Shown here: in pieces, positions 34,455 through 47,183 of the stretch | Numbering within the stretch: position 1 is the first letter of the stretch | Layout of the letters: every line of letters begins with the position of its first letter | NCBI GenBank assembly: GCA_043228905.1 | Contig: JBHGNT010000058.1 | Span: 1 to 64,000, forward strand | Direction of reading: 5' to 3' | Source of the DNA: Azolla caroliniana | Lineage: Eukaryota; Polypodiophyta | DNA length: 64,000 bases | Notes under the pieces: generated by a model | The model's database searches: none | What the model was told of the DNA's origin: nothing | The model's input: the letters and a program-made list of their open reading frames with translations, nothing else | Translations under genes and position numbers: made by a program

Positions 34455-35177
34455 ACGACAATATCATATATTAAATTTCCGAGGCATATATTGTGTTAAC
34501 TGTTTGATAACTCAAATAATCAAGACCTCAAGTAGATGTTACAATAATGTACAATTAACTAAATAATCAATATTATGTTTGAAGGATTGATGACGAACAT
34601 TGCTTTCCTTTTTTTCTCCTAACATCAATTTCTAAACTTAATCCCATTATTCAATCTAATAGTAGAGGTTTCAAATGAAATTTGACAAAATATTATTATG
34701 TTCGGGATAAGAAGAACCAATATATTTAGTCGTGGTTATTTCTCAACATTATTACGACAAACTAGTACACCAAGAATTATAATTTGGATAGCTTGATACA
34801 ATTTCTAAAAATATGCATAGATTGTCGAATAATGGTGAATTCTCGCTGACATGGCACCATGTTTCTTTATTTGAAGTAAAGCACTAGAATATTACATTAA
34901 CTAATGCATTTACTAAATGAATTCCATTGTAGTCTAGTTGGTTTGGATCATTGTGTTTTACACAAGACTCCCGAGTACAGCAATTGGCATGAGAAAAACT
35001 AGATACATCATAGATCATGAGTTAATATCGCATCGATTAAAACCCTTGAAATTATTAAATCTTAAAAAAAAGAGTGTGTTCGAATAATCCTCAGTTTCTC
35101 GTTGATGCTTGCGCAATATATAAATTATATTTATTACTAATCAATGATTGCAATATTAAAAAGTACAGAAGATATGA

Positions 35178-35250
35178 TCCATTGTAGTCTAGTTGGTTAG
35201 GATACTCGGCTTTCACCTGAGAGACCCGTGTTCAAGTCCCGGCAATGGAA
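35178..35250 (+). tRNA. tRNA-Glu(TTC)-like, best-preserved copy (twin)
   Basis: Twin of 17,696 with the same single T-stem mismatch and intact TTCAAGT loop. Confidence 0.6.
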
Positions 35251-36622
35251 ACGACAATATCATATATTAAATTTCTGACGCATATGATGTTTTAATTGTT
35301 TGATAACTCAAAAACTCAAGATTATGTTTGAAGGATTGATGATGAACTTTCCTCGATCAAGATTCCAAAAATACGCATTGATTGTCAAATAATGGTGACT
35401 TCTCGATTATCATTGCACCATGTTTGTTTATTTGAACGAAAGCACTTGAATATTACATTAACCAATTCATTTACTAAATGAATTCCATTGTAGTCTAGTT
35501 CGTTCAGATCCTTGTTTTTTACACAAGACTCCCGGGTACAACAATAGGCATTGGAAAAACTAGATACATTATAGATGATGAGGTAATGTCACATCGATAA
35601 AAACCGTTGAAATTATTAAATATTAAAAACGAGAATGTGGTTACGACAAATTAGTACACCGACAATTATAGTTTGGATAACTTGATAGAATTTCCAAAAA
35701 TATGCATAGATTGTAGAATAATGGTGAACTCTCGATCCACATTGCACCATATTTCTTTATTTGAAGCAAAGCACTAGAATATTACATTAACTAATTCATT
35801 TACTAAATAAATTCCATTGTTTCCTAGTTGGTTCGGATCCTCATTTTTTTACGCATAGATTGCAGAATTATGGTCAACTATCGAGAGACCCGGGTTCAAC
35901 TCCCACCAATAGAAAAGACAATATCATATATCATATTTTGTGACGCATGTCATGTGTTAAGTGTTCGATAACTGAAAAATTGAAGACCTAAAGTAGTTGT
36001 TACAATAATGTACAATTAATAAAATAATCAATATTATGTTTGAAGGATTGATAAAGAACTATAGTTTGTTTTTTTTCTCCTAACATTAATTTCTAAACAT
36101 AATCCCATTATTCAATTAAAAGGAGAGGTGTCAAATGAAATTTGACATAACATTATGTATTTCGGAACAAGAAAAAGCAATATATTTAGTCGTGGTTATT
36201 CCTCAACATCGTTACGACAATTATAGTTTGGGTAGCTTGATACAATTTCCAAAAATACACATAGATTGTAGAATTATAGTGAACTCTCGATGATCATTGC
36301 ACCATGTTTCTTTATTTGAAGGAAGGCACTAGAATATTACATTAACTAATTCATTTACTCAATGAATTCCATTGTAGTCTAGTTGGATCAAATCCTTGTA
36401 TTTTACACGAGACTCCCGGGTACATCAATAGGCATTGGGAAAACTATATACATCATAGATCATGATATATTGTGGCATTGATAAAAACCCTTGAAATTAT
36501 TAAATCTTAACAACGAGAGTGTGTTAGAATAATCCTCTGTTTCTCATTGATGCTTGTGAAATATATAAATATTATGTATTATTACTCAATGACTGCAATA
36601 TTAAAAAGTGCAAAAGATGTGA

Positions 36623-36695
36623 TCCATCATAGTCTAGTTGTTTAGGATACTCGGCTCTCACCCGAGAGACCTGGGTTCAACTTCCGGCAATGAAA
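36623..36695 (+). pseudogene. tRNA-Glu(CTC)-like copy
   Basis: Twin of 19,141; acceptor mismatches. Confidence 0.74.
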
Positions 36696-37357
36696 ACGAC
36701 AATATCATATATTAAATTTCCCACGCATATCATGTGCTAACTATTGGATAATTTAGAAACTCAAGATCAAGATCTAAAGTAGTTGTTACAATAATGTACA
36801 ATTAACAAAATAAACAATATTATGTCTGAAGGATTGATGAGTAACTTTACCTTGATTTTTTTCTCGTAACATCAATTTCTAAAGTTAATCAAATTATTCA
36901 ATTAATGGTAGAGGTTTCAAATGAAATTGGACAAAACATTATGTTTTTGAGGATAACAAGAAGCAGTAGATTTAGGTGGGGTTACTACACCAATAATTAT
37001 AGATTGGATAACTCGATACAATATAAAACAATACGCAGAATAATGGTCAACTGTCGACAAGCATTCCACATGTTTCTTTATTTGTAGCAAAGCACTAGAA
37101 TAGTACATTAACTAATTCATTTGATAAATGAATTCCATTGTAATCAAGTTGCCTCGGATGCTTGCTTTTTACCCGAGACGCACGACTATAAGTAGATATA
37201 TCATATATTATGAATTAATGTGGCATCGATAAAAACCCTTGAAATTATTAAATCTTAAAACCGAGAGTGTGTTAGAAAAATATTATATTATTGCAAAATA
37301 TTTATATTATTTTTTTCTAATCAATGATTGCAATAATAGAAAGCAGAGAAGATGTAA

Positions 37358-37430
37358 TCCATTGTAGTCTAGTTGGTTAGAATACTCCGCTCCTACCCAA
37401 GAGAACCGGGTTAAACTCCCATCAATGGAT
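37358..37430 (+). pseudogene. tRNA-Glu-like copy, anticodon CCT
   Basis: Twin of 19,876; anticodon and T-arms broken. Confidence 0.7.
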
Positions 37431-37915
37431 ACATCATAGCTCATGAGTTAATTTGGCATCGATAGAAATCCGTAAAATTATTAAATCTTAAAAACGAGAC
37501 TGTGTTAGAATAATCCTGTGTTTGTCGTAGATCCTTGCACAATATATAAATATTATTTATTTTTTTCTTCTAACATGAATTTCTAAACTTAGTCCCATTA
37601 TTCAATTAATGGTACACCTTTCAAATGAAATTTGAGAAAACATTATGTTGTTCGATATGACAAGAAGAAGTATATTTAGTTCTGGTTATTCCACAACTTT
37701 TTTACAACAAATTATTTCTTTATTTCTAACAAAGGACTAAAAGTAAATATTTCCTATATCATGAGTTAATATGGCATTGATAAAAACCCTTGAAATTATT
37801 AAATCTTAAAAACGACAGTGTGTTAGAATAATCATTAGTTTTTCGTTGATACCTGCGAAATATATTATTAATTTCTAATCAATGATAAAAAGATTAAAAA
37901 GCACACAAGATCTGA

Positions 37916-37988
37916 TCTACGATAGTCTAGTTGGTTAGGATACTCGGCCTTCACCTGAGAGACCCAGGTTCAACTCCCGGCAATGGAA
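37916..37988 (+). pseudogene. tRNA-Glu(TTC)-like copy
   Basis: Twin of 20,434; C33 in the anticodon loop. Confidence 0.72.
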
Positions 37989-39290
37989 ACGATAATATCA
38001 TATATTAAATTTCTGATGCATATCAGGTGTTAACTCTTTGATAACTCAGAAACTGAAGTCCTAAAGTAGGTGTTACAATAATGTACAATTAACAAAATAA
38101 TCAATTTTATGTTTCAACGATTCATGACGAACTTTACTTTGATTTTCTTCTCCGAACATCAATTTCTAAACTTCATTCCATTATTCGATTTATGGTAGAA
38201 ATTTCAAAAGAAATTGGACAAAATATTATGTTGTTCGGGACAACAAGAAGAAGAAAATATTATGTGGTTACTCCTCAACATTATTACGATAAATTAGTAC
38301 ACCAACAATTATAGTTTAGATAACTTGATTCAATTTCAAACAATATGCATAGATTGCAGAATAATGTTCAACTGTCGACAAGCATGATACCATTTTTCTT
38401 TATTTGTAGCATAGCACTAGAATAGTACATTCACTAACTCATTTACTAAATGAATTCCATTGTAATCAAGTTGCCTCGAATCGTTAATTTTTACCCGAGA
38501 CGCGTGGGTACAAGTACATGCATAGGAAAAACTAGACACATCATAGCTCATGAGTTAGTTTGGCATCGATAAAAACCGATGAACTTATTAAATCTTAAAA
38601 TCGAGAGTGTGTTAGAATAATCCTCAGTTGCTCGTTGATGCTTGCGCAATATATAAATATTATTTATTACTAATCTAAATAATGTACAATTAACAAAATA
38701 ATCATTATTATGTTTGAAGGATTGATGACAAACTTTGCTTTCATTTTTTTCTCCTAACATCAGTTTCTCCTAAACTTAATCCCATTATTTAATTGCACCA
38801 AACATTATGTTTTTCGGGAAAACAAGAAGCAGTACATCCAGTTGTGGTTATTCCTAAACATTGTTACGATAAATTAGTAAACCAACAAGTATAATTTTGA
38901 TAATTTGATACAATTTCAAAAAATACTCCTAGATTGCAAAATACTGGTCAACTGCCGACAAGCATTGCACCATGTTTCTTTATTTGTAGCAATGCACTAG
39001 AATAGTACATTAACTAATTCATTTACTCAATGAATTCCATTCTAATCAAGTTGCCTCGACTCATTCATTTTCATCCGAGATGCGCGGGTACATGCACAGG
39101 CATAGGAAAAACTAGATACATCATAGATCATTAGTTAATTTGGCATCGATAAAAACCCGTAAAATTATTAAATCTTAAAAACCAGAGTGTGGTAGAATAA
39201 TCCTCTGTTTCTTGTTGATGCTTCCGCAATATATAAATATTATTTATTACTAATCAATGATTGCAATATAAAAAAGTGCACAAGATGTGA

Positions 39291-39363
39291 TCCATTGTAG
39301 TCTAGTTGGTTAGAATGCTTGGCTCTCACACGAGAGACCCAGGTTCAACTCCTGGGAATAGAT
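39291..39363 (+). pseudogene. tRNA-Glu(CTC)-like copy
   Basis: Twin of 21,809; good T-arm, damaged acceptor. Confidence 0.73.
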
Positions 39364-39800
39364 TGCACCAACAATTATAGTTTGGATAACTTGATACAAT
39401 TTCAAACAATACACGTAGATTGCAAAATAATGGTCAACTGTAGTAAAGCACTCGAATATTACATTAACTAATTCATTTATTAAATGAACTCCACTATAGT
39501 CTAGTTCGTTCATATACTTGTTTTTTACAGGAGACTCCCGGGTACAACAATTGGCATGGGAAAAACTAAATACATCATAGATCATGAGTTTACACAATAC
39601 TCTCGGGTACAACATTATGTTGTTCGGGAAAACAAGAAGCGGTAGATTTGGTTGCGGTTATTCCTGAACATTGTTATGACAAATTAGTATAGCAACAATT
39701 ATACTTTGGATCACTTGATACAATTTCAAACAATACGCATAGATTGTAGAATAATGGTCAATTGTCGATGACTATTGCATTATGTTTCTTTATTTGTAAC

Positions 39801-39805
39801 AAAGG
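39801..39805. repeat. Target-site duplication of TE2 (left)
   Basis: AAAGG, repeated at 46,823-46,827. The first copy of the segmental duplication has the single, uninterrupted site at 22,319-22,323. Confidence 0.93.
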
Positions 39806-40260
39806 TATTATAGATCATAGTACTAATGTAAGCTTAAGATAAGGATAATGAAAAGATAGATAGAAAGGAGAAAGAGAAAGAAGGGTGCCGATCCACCCGA
39901 CCACCCCCGAGCGAAGGGATCGAGACGGACTCGAGCCTCGATCGGCGTCCCATACCACCGCCGTGGCGTCGAGTCGTACCTGGTGCTGGCGCGCTCGCTA
40001 CAAGAGTTGACCCACCACACGAGCAGAGTCTCGATGTAGTCAAAAGATGATCAAATGAGGGTAGCTAGGCCTCTTATTTATAGCGAAACCCAAGGCCCCC
40101 AGGCAAGTTCACACTTGACCTAATGGGTTGTCTCAATCCCGAGGATTAAAAGTAATCCTCCCCTTCTTTACACTCTCATTTAACCCTCACACTTATCCAC
40201 GTGTATAGAATACTACGGTAAATTCTTACCACGGGATATTATATGGTCATGCCCGTAACA
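39806..40260 (-). repeat. TE2 3' LTR
   Basis: 455 bp. In element orientation it begins TGTTACGGGCATGACC and ends TATAATA. Its first 14 nt also supply the last codons and the stop of Gag-Pol. A TATA box copy lies at 40,076-40,083. Confidence 0.96.
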
Positions 40261-43200
40261 TACTCCCCCTCTTTAAAACATTGCACTCTTGCAATGGAAA
40301 GTTAGGGAAGTTAGTTCTAAGAGTATTTTCGCGTTCCCATGTGGCATCTTTTATTGATTTATCCATCCATTTTATTTTGAATTCTCGGATTTCTTTAGTA
40401 CGTAATTTTTTTGTTTTAACATCGAGAATTCTTTCTGGCACATGTGGTTTAGAAGATAATTCTTCAGAAGTAACCAGAGTTTCAGTCGTAACTGTATTGT
40501 CGCCAGAACCTAGAAGTTCTTTTAGACGACTCACATGAAAGACTGGATGAATTCCGACACCATCGGGAAGAGCGAGACGATAGGCTGATGACCCAATGCG
40601 TTTGAGGACTGTAAAAGGTCCACAAAACCGTGGGGCTAACTTAGCGCACTTACCCGTAGACAATGTCTTAGAATTGTGAGGTACACGTAAAAATACCTTC
40701 TGTCCAGGGTTGAATACACGAGGTTGCCTATGATGATCGGCATAAAAACGCGCTCTATCTTGAGCTGTTTTTATATTATCTCGTGCAATATGCAACATAT
40801 CTTGCATATCCCGAAGAAAGTTTTGCGTACTTCGCAACTCATCATGATGTATAGTAACATCAATCGGGGCTCGTGGCTGAAAACCATACATCAACATAAA
40901 AGGACTATATCCCGTCGACGTATGCTTGGAGCTGTTATAAGCAAACTCCAAAATTGGGAGATAACGTTCCCATTTTGTTGGTTTTGCACCAACGTATGCT
41001 CGAAGCATGTCCTCAATAATTTGATTTACTCGTTCTGTCTGTCCATCGGATTGAGGATGATCCGTGGAGCTCATGCTCAACGTAGTTTCTAACTTCTTAA
41101 AGACTTGTGTCCAGAAGTCACTAGTAAACTTTGGATCTCGATCACTCACGATATCCATCGGTAACCCATAAAAACGAAACAATTCGTCAACGAATTGGTA
41201 AGCCAATTCAGGAGCTGTTACCGTGGTTTTAGTAGCAATAAATCTGGCCATTTTAGTTAGTCGATCAACGACAACCCAGATGGCATCATGACCTTTTTGG
41301 GTGCGAGGAAGGCTAACAATAAAATCCATGGATATACTTTCCCACTTATTATTGGGAATGTCCAAGGGATGTAAAAGTCCTGCGGCTTTAAGTCGCTCGG
41401 CTTTGTTAACCTGACACTGGTGACATTTAGTCACATAGCTATGTATGTCAGGACGCATCTTAGGCCAATAAAATTGAGTGGAGATAAGAACGAGTGTACG
41501 ATGTATTCCAGGGTGCCCTGCGGAGGGTGCATCATGGCATTCAAAAAGAATCCTCTTTTTGACCTCGGGTAAATCTGGAACACAAACCTTCCCATTACGG
41601 TAGAGCAAACCGTTAGCAATGTGGAAGTATTCCTTCGAGGATGTGGTGGTGTCTGTTCCAGACTCAACTCTTGCCCAGTATTTTGCGAAATAACTGTCAT
41701 CAGGATACTTTCCTCGAAGGTGATCATAAAGATCTGATGATATTTCAGTGAAGCTAAGCATGTTAACTTCACGGATGCGACTTAGTGCATCAGCGACAGT
41801 GTTCATGGAACCTTTACGATATCGTATGGAAAAATCAAAGTCCTGGATGAGATCAGCCCATCGTGCCTTACGACCTTTCAGGTCTTGTTGGTCACAAAAA
41901 TATTTCAAGGACTCGTGGTCCGTAGTTACCACAAAGTGATTTCCATAAAGATAATGGCGCCATGTTTTGAGCGCATGTATAACTGCAAATAATTCCTTTT
42001 CTTGAACGGTATACCGACATTGAGCAGAATCAAGTTTCTTACTCTCGAATGCTATTGGTTTACCATCTTGATACAAGACAGCACCTATAGCATAATCGCT
42101 TGCATCGGTTTCAACCTCAAAAGGTTTTGAAGGATCGGGTAAAAGAAGTGAAGGAGCCTTGCAAACCAGGTCCTTGAGTTCCTTAAATGCAAGGTCTAGT
42201 GTAGCATTCCACACAATAGGTTTTGTAGACTTACGCGTTTGACCTTTTAAAAGATCAGTAAACGGCGTCGTCAATTGGGAGTAATTACGAAGAGACTTTC
42301 GCAAAAACCCCACAAAACCAAGGAATGATCGAACTTCTCGAATATTCCGAAGAGTGGGCCAAAGCTTGATTTTCTCAATGCGAGAAGGATCAATTTCAAC
42401 TCCTCGTTCGGTTATGAGATGTCCTAGATAAGTAATTGATTTCTTGAAGAACTCACATTTTGAGATCTTCGCATAAAACTGTTTGTCACGCAATGTTTGT
42501 AAAACAAAGCGGACATGTCTAGCATGTTCTTGTAATGTACGGCTATAAACTAAAATATCATCCAAGAAAATAACGACAAATTTTCCAAGTTGTTCTCGGA
42601 AAATGTCATTCATTTCTTGTTGGAAAGTAGCCGGAGCATTGGTCAAACCAAAAGGCATAACCAAAAACTCGTAATGGCCATAGCGCGTACGAAATGCCGT
42701 TTTAGGAACATCGTCCTCACTTATTCGTATTTGATGGTAGCCAGTTCGGAGATCAAGTTTCGTAAAATACCGAGCTCCCTGGAGACGGTCAATTAGATCG
42801 TCAGCCCGGGGCAATGGATACGAATTCTTGATCGTCACTTTATTCAAGCGTCGGTAATTAATACACATACGCCATGTGCCCTCTTTCTTTTTAACCAAGA
42901 GAACTGGTGCACCCCATGGAGATTTACTATAACGTATATAACCCATTCGTAAATAGTCCTTGAGTTGCTTAGATACCTCATCTTCTTCGGATCGACTTAA
43001 GCGATACGGAGGTATACTTATTGGTGCAACACCAGGTACAATATCTATACGATGGTCTATATTACGTTTAGGAGGTAACCCATCAGGTAGTTCACTTGGA
43101 AAAACATCATGAAAATCATTTAAGATTTCATCAAGTTGTTGTTGTTCAAAATATGTTAACTGAATCGGGACATTATCGATATTGTAAACGTGAATGTCCG

Positions 43201-44680
43201 GATCAAGTACACAATAAAATAACGTAGAACAAGACAACTCGGATATTGATGGACACGAGGAAACAATCGAGAGGGATTGTTTTTTTACACATTGAATAAA
43301 ATGCGTACAATCGTTCAGTACAAAAGAAATGGAATGTCGAACCCAATCAATAAATAAAGAAGAGTTTTTATTATAAAACCAGGGATAACCCAGTATTACA
43401 TCGGTGGTACAAAGATTCATTACATGGAAGTCTACTTCCTCTATATAAGTATCAATAGAAATTCCTAATGAATGAATCGCCCCGTTGATGTATTGTACTC
43501 TTCCATCAGCCAAGTGCACCGTGTAGGTGTGATCACTTACGGTGGGTTGGATTCCCCATATCTGAACCAAACGATCATTCACAAAATTGTGTGAGCTTCC
43601 CGAATCAAATAAAAATTGTACGGGAGATCCATTGATATACCCGTTTGCACGTAGTAAATCATTGGGACCCAATACATAGTGAGGAAAAGAACATTGACAA
43701 TTACTTAAATGGTGTGTATAGACCTGAAGGACATTAGGAATCTGACCTTTATGGTCTACAGCTTTAGCTTTGTTGTCGTGCTCTTTCCGTTGGAGCTTTC
43801 GACATTGATCTTTTGTATGACCCTTCTTTTTGCAGAATACACAAAAAGGATGTTGTCGCTTACAATCGCGATCCAGGAATTCGTTGGGTGTCTTGCGTTT
43901 CCCAACAAATTGCGACTGCTTAGTCCCGGGCACTTCGTTGGGTTTGTTATGGTCCTTCTTCGAAGTGCGTTGATAGCGAAGAACTATTTCAACGGCCTCT
44001 TCGAAGGATTTTGGATCCTTATCGTGCACTATCCAGTGATAGTCCGAATTGGGGATGCCATTGACAAAACAAGCTATCAACCAATTGTCCCCTTCTAGAC
44101 CCGATTTTTGGATTTGGGTTCTAGCATGGTGAACATAGTCTTCTAGCGAGGAAAATTTCCTGCTAGAGAGGTTCATTAAAGCTTGTGCTGCCTCGGTTCG
44201 AGAGGGAGGTTGCAGAAATTGGCCCTTAAAAACCGTGACAAAATCTGTCCAGGTATCGGGCAATTTCCCCATAGTACGGAGGCCACGCCACCAAGCGGCG
44301 GCCTTACCCCCGAGTTCTCGGCCGACATATGCAATCTTCGTACTATCTGGCGTGGGATAGAGCTCAAAATGAGACTCCCATCGTCCAAGCCATGTGCAGA
44401 TTGCTTCTTCGGTTCTTTCCTTTTTGTCTCCCGTAAATGGCTTAACGACAAATGATGGTTCACCTTGTCGCTCATCAGGTCTATTAGTCTCACGTTGTAG
44501 ACTAATGACACGTGCCTCAAGAGCACTCTGAGATTGCCGAAGTTCGGTCATCTGTTGAGCGGTGAAACTAAGGTATTGGGTTATTTGTGCCAAATACATC
44601 TCAGTGGACATTTGTCCAGGAGGATTCCCTTGAGTTCCTTCCGCTTGAGCGGATGACATCGGGTCGTTAATTTGAGCCAT
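40247..44680 (-). CDS. TE2 Gag-Pol polyprotein (Ty3/Gypsy chromovirus), 1,477 aa
   Basis: One frame encodes particle protein and all enzymes for reverse transcription and integration. Domains: coiled-coil-like N-terminus (about 25-65); Retrotrans_gag capsid domain (about 75-240); CCHC zinc knuckle C280, C283, H288, C293; aspartic protease with D359-S-G; RT about 560-740 with D643 and FLDD (D707, D708) in place of the commoner YLDD; RNase H with D859, E896, D921; integrase zinc site H1056, H1060, C1086, C1089 and catalytic D1119, D1180, E1216 (DX35E); GPF module at about 1354; chromodomain about 1414-1465 (FKIKWMD, TWE). The start is the ATG at 44,680 (MAQINDP). There is no stop or frameshift between Gag and Pol, so relative amounts must be set after translation or by other means. 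The stop TGA (40,247-40,249) lies inside the 3' LTR. Confidence 0.96.
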   Translation of the reverse strand: MAQINDPMSSAQAEGTQGNPPGQMSTEMYLAQITQYLSFTAQQMTELRQSQSALEARVISLQRETNRPDERQGEPSFVVKPFTGDKKERTEEAICTWLGRWESHFELYPTPDSTKIAYVGRELGGKAAAWWRGLRTMGKLPDTWTDFVTVFKGQFLQPPSRTEAAQALMNLSSRKFSSLEDYVHHARTQIQKSGLEGDNWLIACFVNGIPNSDYHWIVHDKDPKSFEEAVEIVLRYQRTSKKDHNKPNEVPGTKQSQFVGKRKTPNEFLDRDCKRQHPFCVFCKKKGHTKDQCRKLQRKEHDNKAKAVDHKGQIPNVLQVYTHHLSNCQCSFPHYVLGPNDLLRANGYINGSPVQFLFDSGSSHNFVNDRLVQIWGIQPTVSDHTYTVHLADGRVQYINGAIHSLGISIDTYIEEVDFHVMNLCTTDVILGYPWFYNKNSSLFIDWVRHSISFVLNDCTHFIQCVKKQSLSIVSSCPSISELSCSTLFYCVLDPDIHVYNIDNVPIQLTYFEQQQLDEILNDFHDVFPSELPDGLPPKRNIDHRIDIVPGVAPISIPPYRLSRSEEDEVSKQLKDYLRMGYIRYSKSPWGAPVLLVKKKEGTWRMCINYRRLNKVTIKNSYPLPRADDLIDRLQGARYFTKLDLRTGYHQIRISEDDVPKTAFRTRYGHYEFLVMPFGLTNAPATFQQEMNDIFREQLGKFVVIFLDDILVYSRTLQEHARHVRFVLQTLRDKQFYAKISKCEFFKKSITYLGHLITERGVEIDPSRIEKIKLWPTLRNIREVRSFLGFVGFLRKSLRNYSQLTTPFTDLLKGQTRKSTKPIVWNATLDLAFKELKDLVCKAPSLLLPDPSKPFEVETDASDYAIGAVLYQDGKPIAFESKKLDSAQCRYTVQEKELFAVIHALKTWRHYLYGNHFVVTTDHESLKYFCDQQDLKGRKARWADLIQDFDFSIRYRKGSMNTVADALSRIREVNMLSFTEISSDLYDHLRGKYPDDSYFAKYWARVESGTDTTTSSKEYFHIANGLLYRNGKVCVPDLPEVKKRILFECHDAPSAGHPGIHRTLVLISTQFYWPKMRPDIHSYVTKCHQCQVNKAERLKAAGLLHPLDIPNNKWESISMDFIVSLPRTQKGHDAIWVVVDRLTKMARFIATKTTVTAPELAYQFVDELFRFYGLPMDIVSDRDPKFTSDFWTQVFKKLETTLSMSSTDHPQSDGQTERVNQIIEDMLRAYVGAKPTKWERYLPILEFAYNSSKHTSTGYSPFMLMYGFQPRAPIDVTIHHDELRSTQNFLRDMQDMLHIARDNIKTAQDRARFYADHHRQPRVFNPGQKVFLRVPHNSKTLSTGKCAKLAPRFCGPFTVLKRIGSSAYRLALPDGVGIHPVFHVSRLKELLGSGDNTVTTETLVTSEELSSKPHVPERILDVKTKKLRTKEIREFKIKWMDKSIKDATWERENTLRTNFPNFPLQECNVLKRGSMLRA
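40261..40274 (-). promoter_or_regulatory. TE2 polypurine tract
   Basis: Minus strand AAAGAGGGGGAGTA directly before the LTR start TGTTACGG. It is also translated as Lys-Arg-Gly-Ser near the polyprotein C-terminus. Confidence 0.88.
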
Positions 44681-45868
44681 TAAAGATTATTTCTGGAAAA
44701 GAAATAGGATAAGGTCAGAGATATAGTCATAACATCTTGTCGTGATGTAAACATATCATGGGCGAGCATTAATCGATATCATTATCTCACGTCAATACCC
44801 CTCTAGACGTATGAGATGAGGTTCAAGATCAGGTTACTATGGTAACACAAAGGTGTTTTAAAAACCATGGGGGTGACAAATAAATGTCTTTCCCTGATCT
44901 CTATATCGATTTTTTCATGGTGGCTCCCCGAGGCTCAACCATGTATGTTCGCGTCATGAATAGTTTATACACGAAAAAAAATGTTAACAATAAACTATGT
45001 TTCGGTGCCCACATAAGTGGTTTCGGCTCTTTAAGTCCTATTACGAGGACCCCGAGGTGCACTTAGACCTTAAGTCTAAACATGTGTTATAGTCATATGT
45101 ATCAAGGATGTTGTATGGTCTTGGTCATATTTGAACTCGAGACCTCGAGAACAAATACATTAAACACTTGAGCCAACCAAGTAAGTTGCTCTTCTCGAAT
45201 GCTTAATGTTTGATGCGTATAAGAGATATGCGAGGCAATTGATCATATACGTTTTTTTAAAAGAACATATATGTCAAGGGTCCTTATTTCGCCCTCATTT
45301 ACCAACACTATGTTGGTACGTTACCTAACCTCAAGTCTCGTAATTACGATGGCATACGCCAAAGTGCAACCTAATGGTGAAGCCAAATGAGCCCTCGTTT
45401 CGTAGTAGGCTCACGTGGGCCATCACATGGTCACGTCATTACGAATGCCTCTCGTAAGAACGAGCTCATGGTGGCATCGTATCCATGTAACGAGGGAAGG
45501 ATGTTGGATACGTGCGTCATTGGAGCGACCTCACTTGAAGTGGGTCAAGCCCTACGTACTCAACATCATTATGGCTATTGCGTTTCTTTACGTAACGAAA
45601 TCGAGGTCATCAACGGGGTTATCAACAATAAAAAATTGTTGAAAAAGGAATGGTGACAACGCCATTCTCACAAAAATGTGAGGACGGCCACCAACATCCT
45701 TTTCCCGACCATGACAACTTTCGACATAATCACGTAATAACGAATATACACATATGTTTACTTTTCACATATATACGATCAAATACGTATATATGTGACC
45801 ACATATGCCTATATTAAACATATCGTTATATTAAATAGCCACAAATGATGTGATCGAGATACGTAATC

Positions 45869-46111
45869 GAGGTATATACCTCTACGCACACGAAACATCC
45901 ACAAATAAGAGATCATCGTAATACGCAATGGAGGTATTGACCTCTTACGCATACGAGACCAAACGCATATCGTTTACAACAAATTAAGGTATTAAACTCA
46001 TACGCAAACGTAACATATGTTCGTGAACGTAATACGTAATTGAGGTATTAACCTCGTACGCATACGACACTCATCACATATTATTAATATGTCAAACGAG
46101 GTATTGACCTC
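45869..46111. repeat. Five-fold ~57-bp repeat with palindromic core in TE2 leader
   Basis: Core GAGGTATNNACCTC at 45,869-45,882, 45,931-45,944, (degenerate) about 45,985-45,998, 46,042-46,055 and 46,098-46,111, most followed by a tacgcatacga-like tail. Spacings are 62, 54, 57 and 56 bp. Each core can form a 5-bp stem hairpin in RNA. Confidence 0.8.
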
Positions 46112-46351
46112 GTGCACATATGTAAACGTTTTAGATAATCAATTAAAGACCACTACAACATCATTGATTTAATGAAAAAAATTACATATAAACTAAACAC
46201 ATGATTAGATGGGAGAAGAGAGAATAGAAAAAAAAATATGGAAAGAGTTACCGAAGTTCTTTGTTGATCGTTGTCTGGATCAAGGCCAACCGCACAATGA
46301 TCGATCAGCATCAATCAAAAGACAAATGAAAAACAAAGAAACATTAGTAAA

Positions 46352-46365
46352 AAAATCTGATACCA
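46352..46365 (-). promoter_or_regulatory. TE2 primer-binding site (tRNA-iMet type)
   Basis: Minus strand TGGTATCAGATTTT begins 2 nt inside the 5' LTR. TGGTATCAGA is complementary to the 3' end of plant initiator tRNA-Met. Confidence 0.9.
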
Positions 46366-46367
46366 AA

Positions 46368-46822
46368 TATTATAGATCATAGTACTAATGTAAGCTTAAG
46401 ATAAGGATAATGAAAAGATAGATAGAAAGGAGAAAGAGAAAGAAGGGTGCCGATCCACCCGACCACCCCCGAGCGAAGGGATCGAGACGGACTCGAGCCT
46501 CGATCGGCGTCCCATACCACCGCCGTGGCGTCGAGTCGTACCTGGTGCTGGCGCGCTCGCTACAAGAGTTGACCCACCACACGAGCAGAGTCTCGATGTA
46601 GTCAAAAGATGATCAAATGAGGGTAGCTAGGCCTCTTATTTATAGCGAAACCCAAGGCCCCCAGGCAAGTTCACACTTGACCTAATGGGTTGTCTCAATC
46701 CCGAGGATTAAAAGTAATCCTCCCCTTCTTTACACTCTCATTTAACCCTCACACTTATCCACGTGTATAGAATACTACGGTAAATTCTTACCACGGGATA
46801 TTATATGGTCATGCCCGTAACA
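46368..46822 (-). repeat. TE2 5' LTR
   Basis: 455 bp, no difference seen from 39,806-40,260. Contains the promoter. Confidence 0.96.
46638..46645 (-). promoter_or_regulatory. TATA box of TE2 5' LTR
   Basis: Minus strand CTATAAATAAGAGG, a typical plant TATA box. Transcription is expected to begin roughly 30 nt further along, near 46,608. Confidence 0.7.
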
Positions 46823-46827
46823 AAAGG
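46823..46827. repeat. Target-site duplication of TE2 (right)
   Basis: AAAGG, then the satellite resumes (actagagtgg) as at 22,324. Confidence 0.93.
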
Positions 46828-47110
46828 ACTAGAGTGGTACATTAACTAATTCATTAACAAAGGACTAGAATGGTACATTGTAATCAAGTTGCCTCGGATC
46901 CTTACTTTTTACCTGGGACGCCCGGCTACAAGTAGATATATCATATATCATGAGTTAATGTGGCATCGATAAAAACCGTTGCAATTGTTAAATCCTAAAA
47001 ACGATATTGTGTTAGAATAATCCTCAGTTTTTCATTGATGCTTGCACAATATATAAATATTATTTATTTCTAATCAATTATTGCAATATTAAAGAGCATA
47101 CAAGCTGTGA

Positions 47111-47183
47111 TACATTGTACTCTAGTTGGTTAGGATGCTCGGCTCTCACTCGAGAGACCCGTGTTGAACTCCCGGCAATGGAA
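47111..47183 (+). pseudogene. tRNA-Glu(CTC)-like copy
   Basis: Twin of 22,607. Confidence 0.72.

Larger units (their letters stand above)
32137..39805. repeat. tRNA-Glu-derived satellite, block 3
   Basis: Copy of 14,655-22,323 at +17,482, with nine A-type tRNA-like copies. It ends at the TE2 target duplication AAAGG (39,801-39,805). No gene is seen. Confidence 0.93.
44681..46367 (-). other. TE2 untranslated leader
   Basis: 1,687 bp between the 5' LTR and the Gag-Pol ATG, presumably carrying packaging and dimerisation signals. No coding frame is convincing: the plus-strand ORFs at 45,387-45,656 and 45,415-45,642 match nothing I recognise. Hairpins are visible (for example CTCACAAAAATGTGAG near 45,673), and a repeated palindrome occupies 45,869-46,111. 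Confidence 0.8.
39806..46822 (-). mobile_element. TE2: intact Ty3/Gypsy chromovirus
   Basis: A 7,017-bp element on the minus strand with 455-bp LTRs I could not distinguish by eye, target duplication AAAGG, tRNA-iMet-type PBS, a 1.69-kb leader, a single 1,477-codon Gag-Pol frame and a polypurine tract. The matching empty site is present in the other copy of the segmental duplication, so TE2 arrived after the 17.5-kb duplication. All parts needed for autonomous transposition appear to be present. Confidence 0.96.

Noticed and set aside
40724-44455. Plus-strand ORFs opposite TE2 Gag-Pol (for example 40,724-41,092 and 43,709-44,098)
   Set aside because: Shadows of the 1,477-codon minus-strand frame.
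45387-45656. 89-residue plus-strand ORF in the TE2 leader
   Set aside because: No recognisable domain; opposite strand to the element; a second ORF overlaps it in another frame. Best read as chance in non-coding leader.
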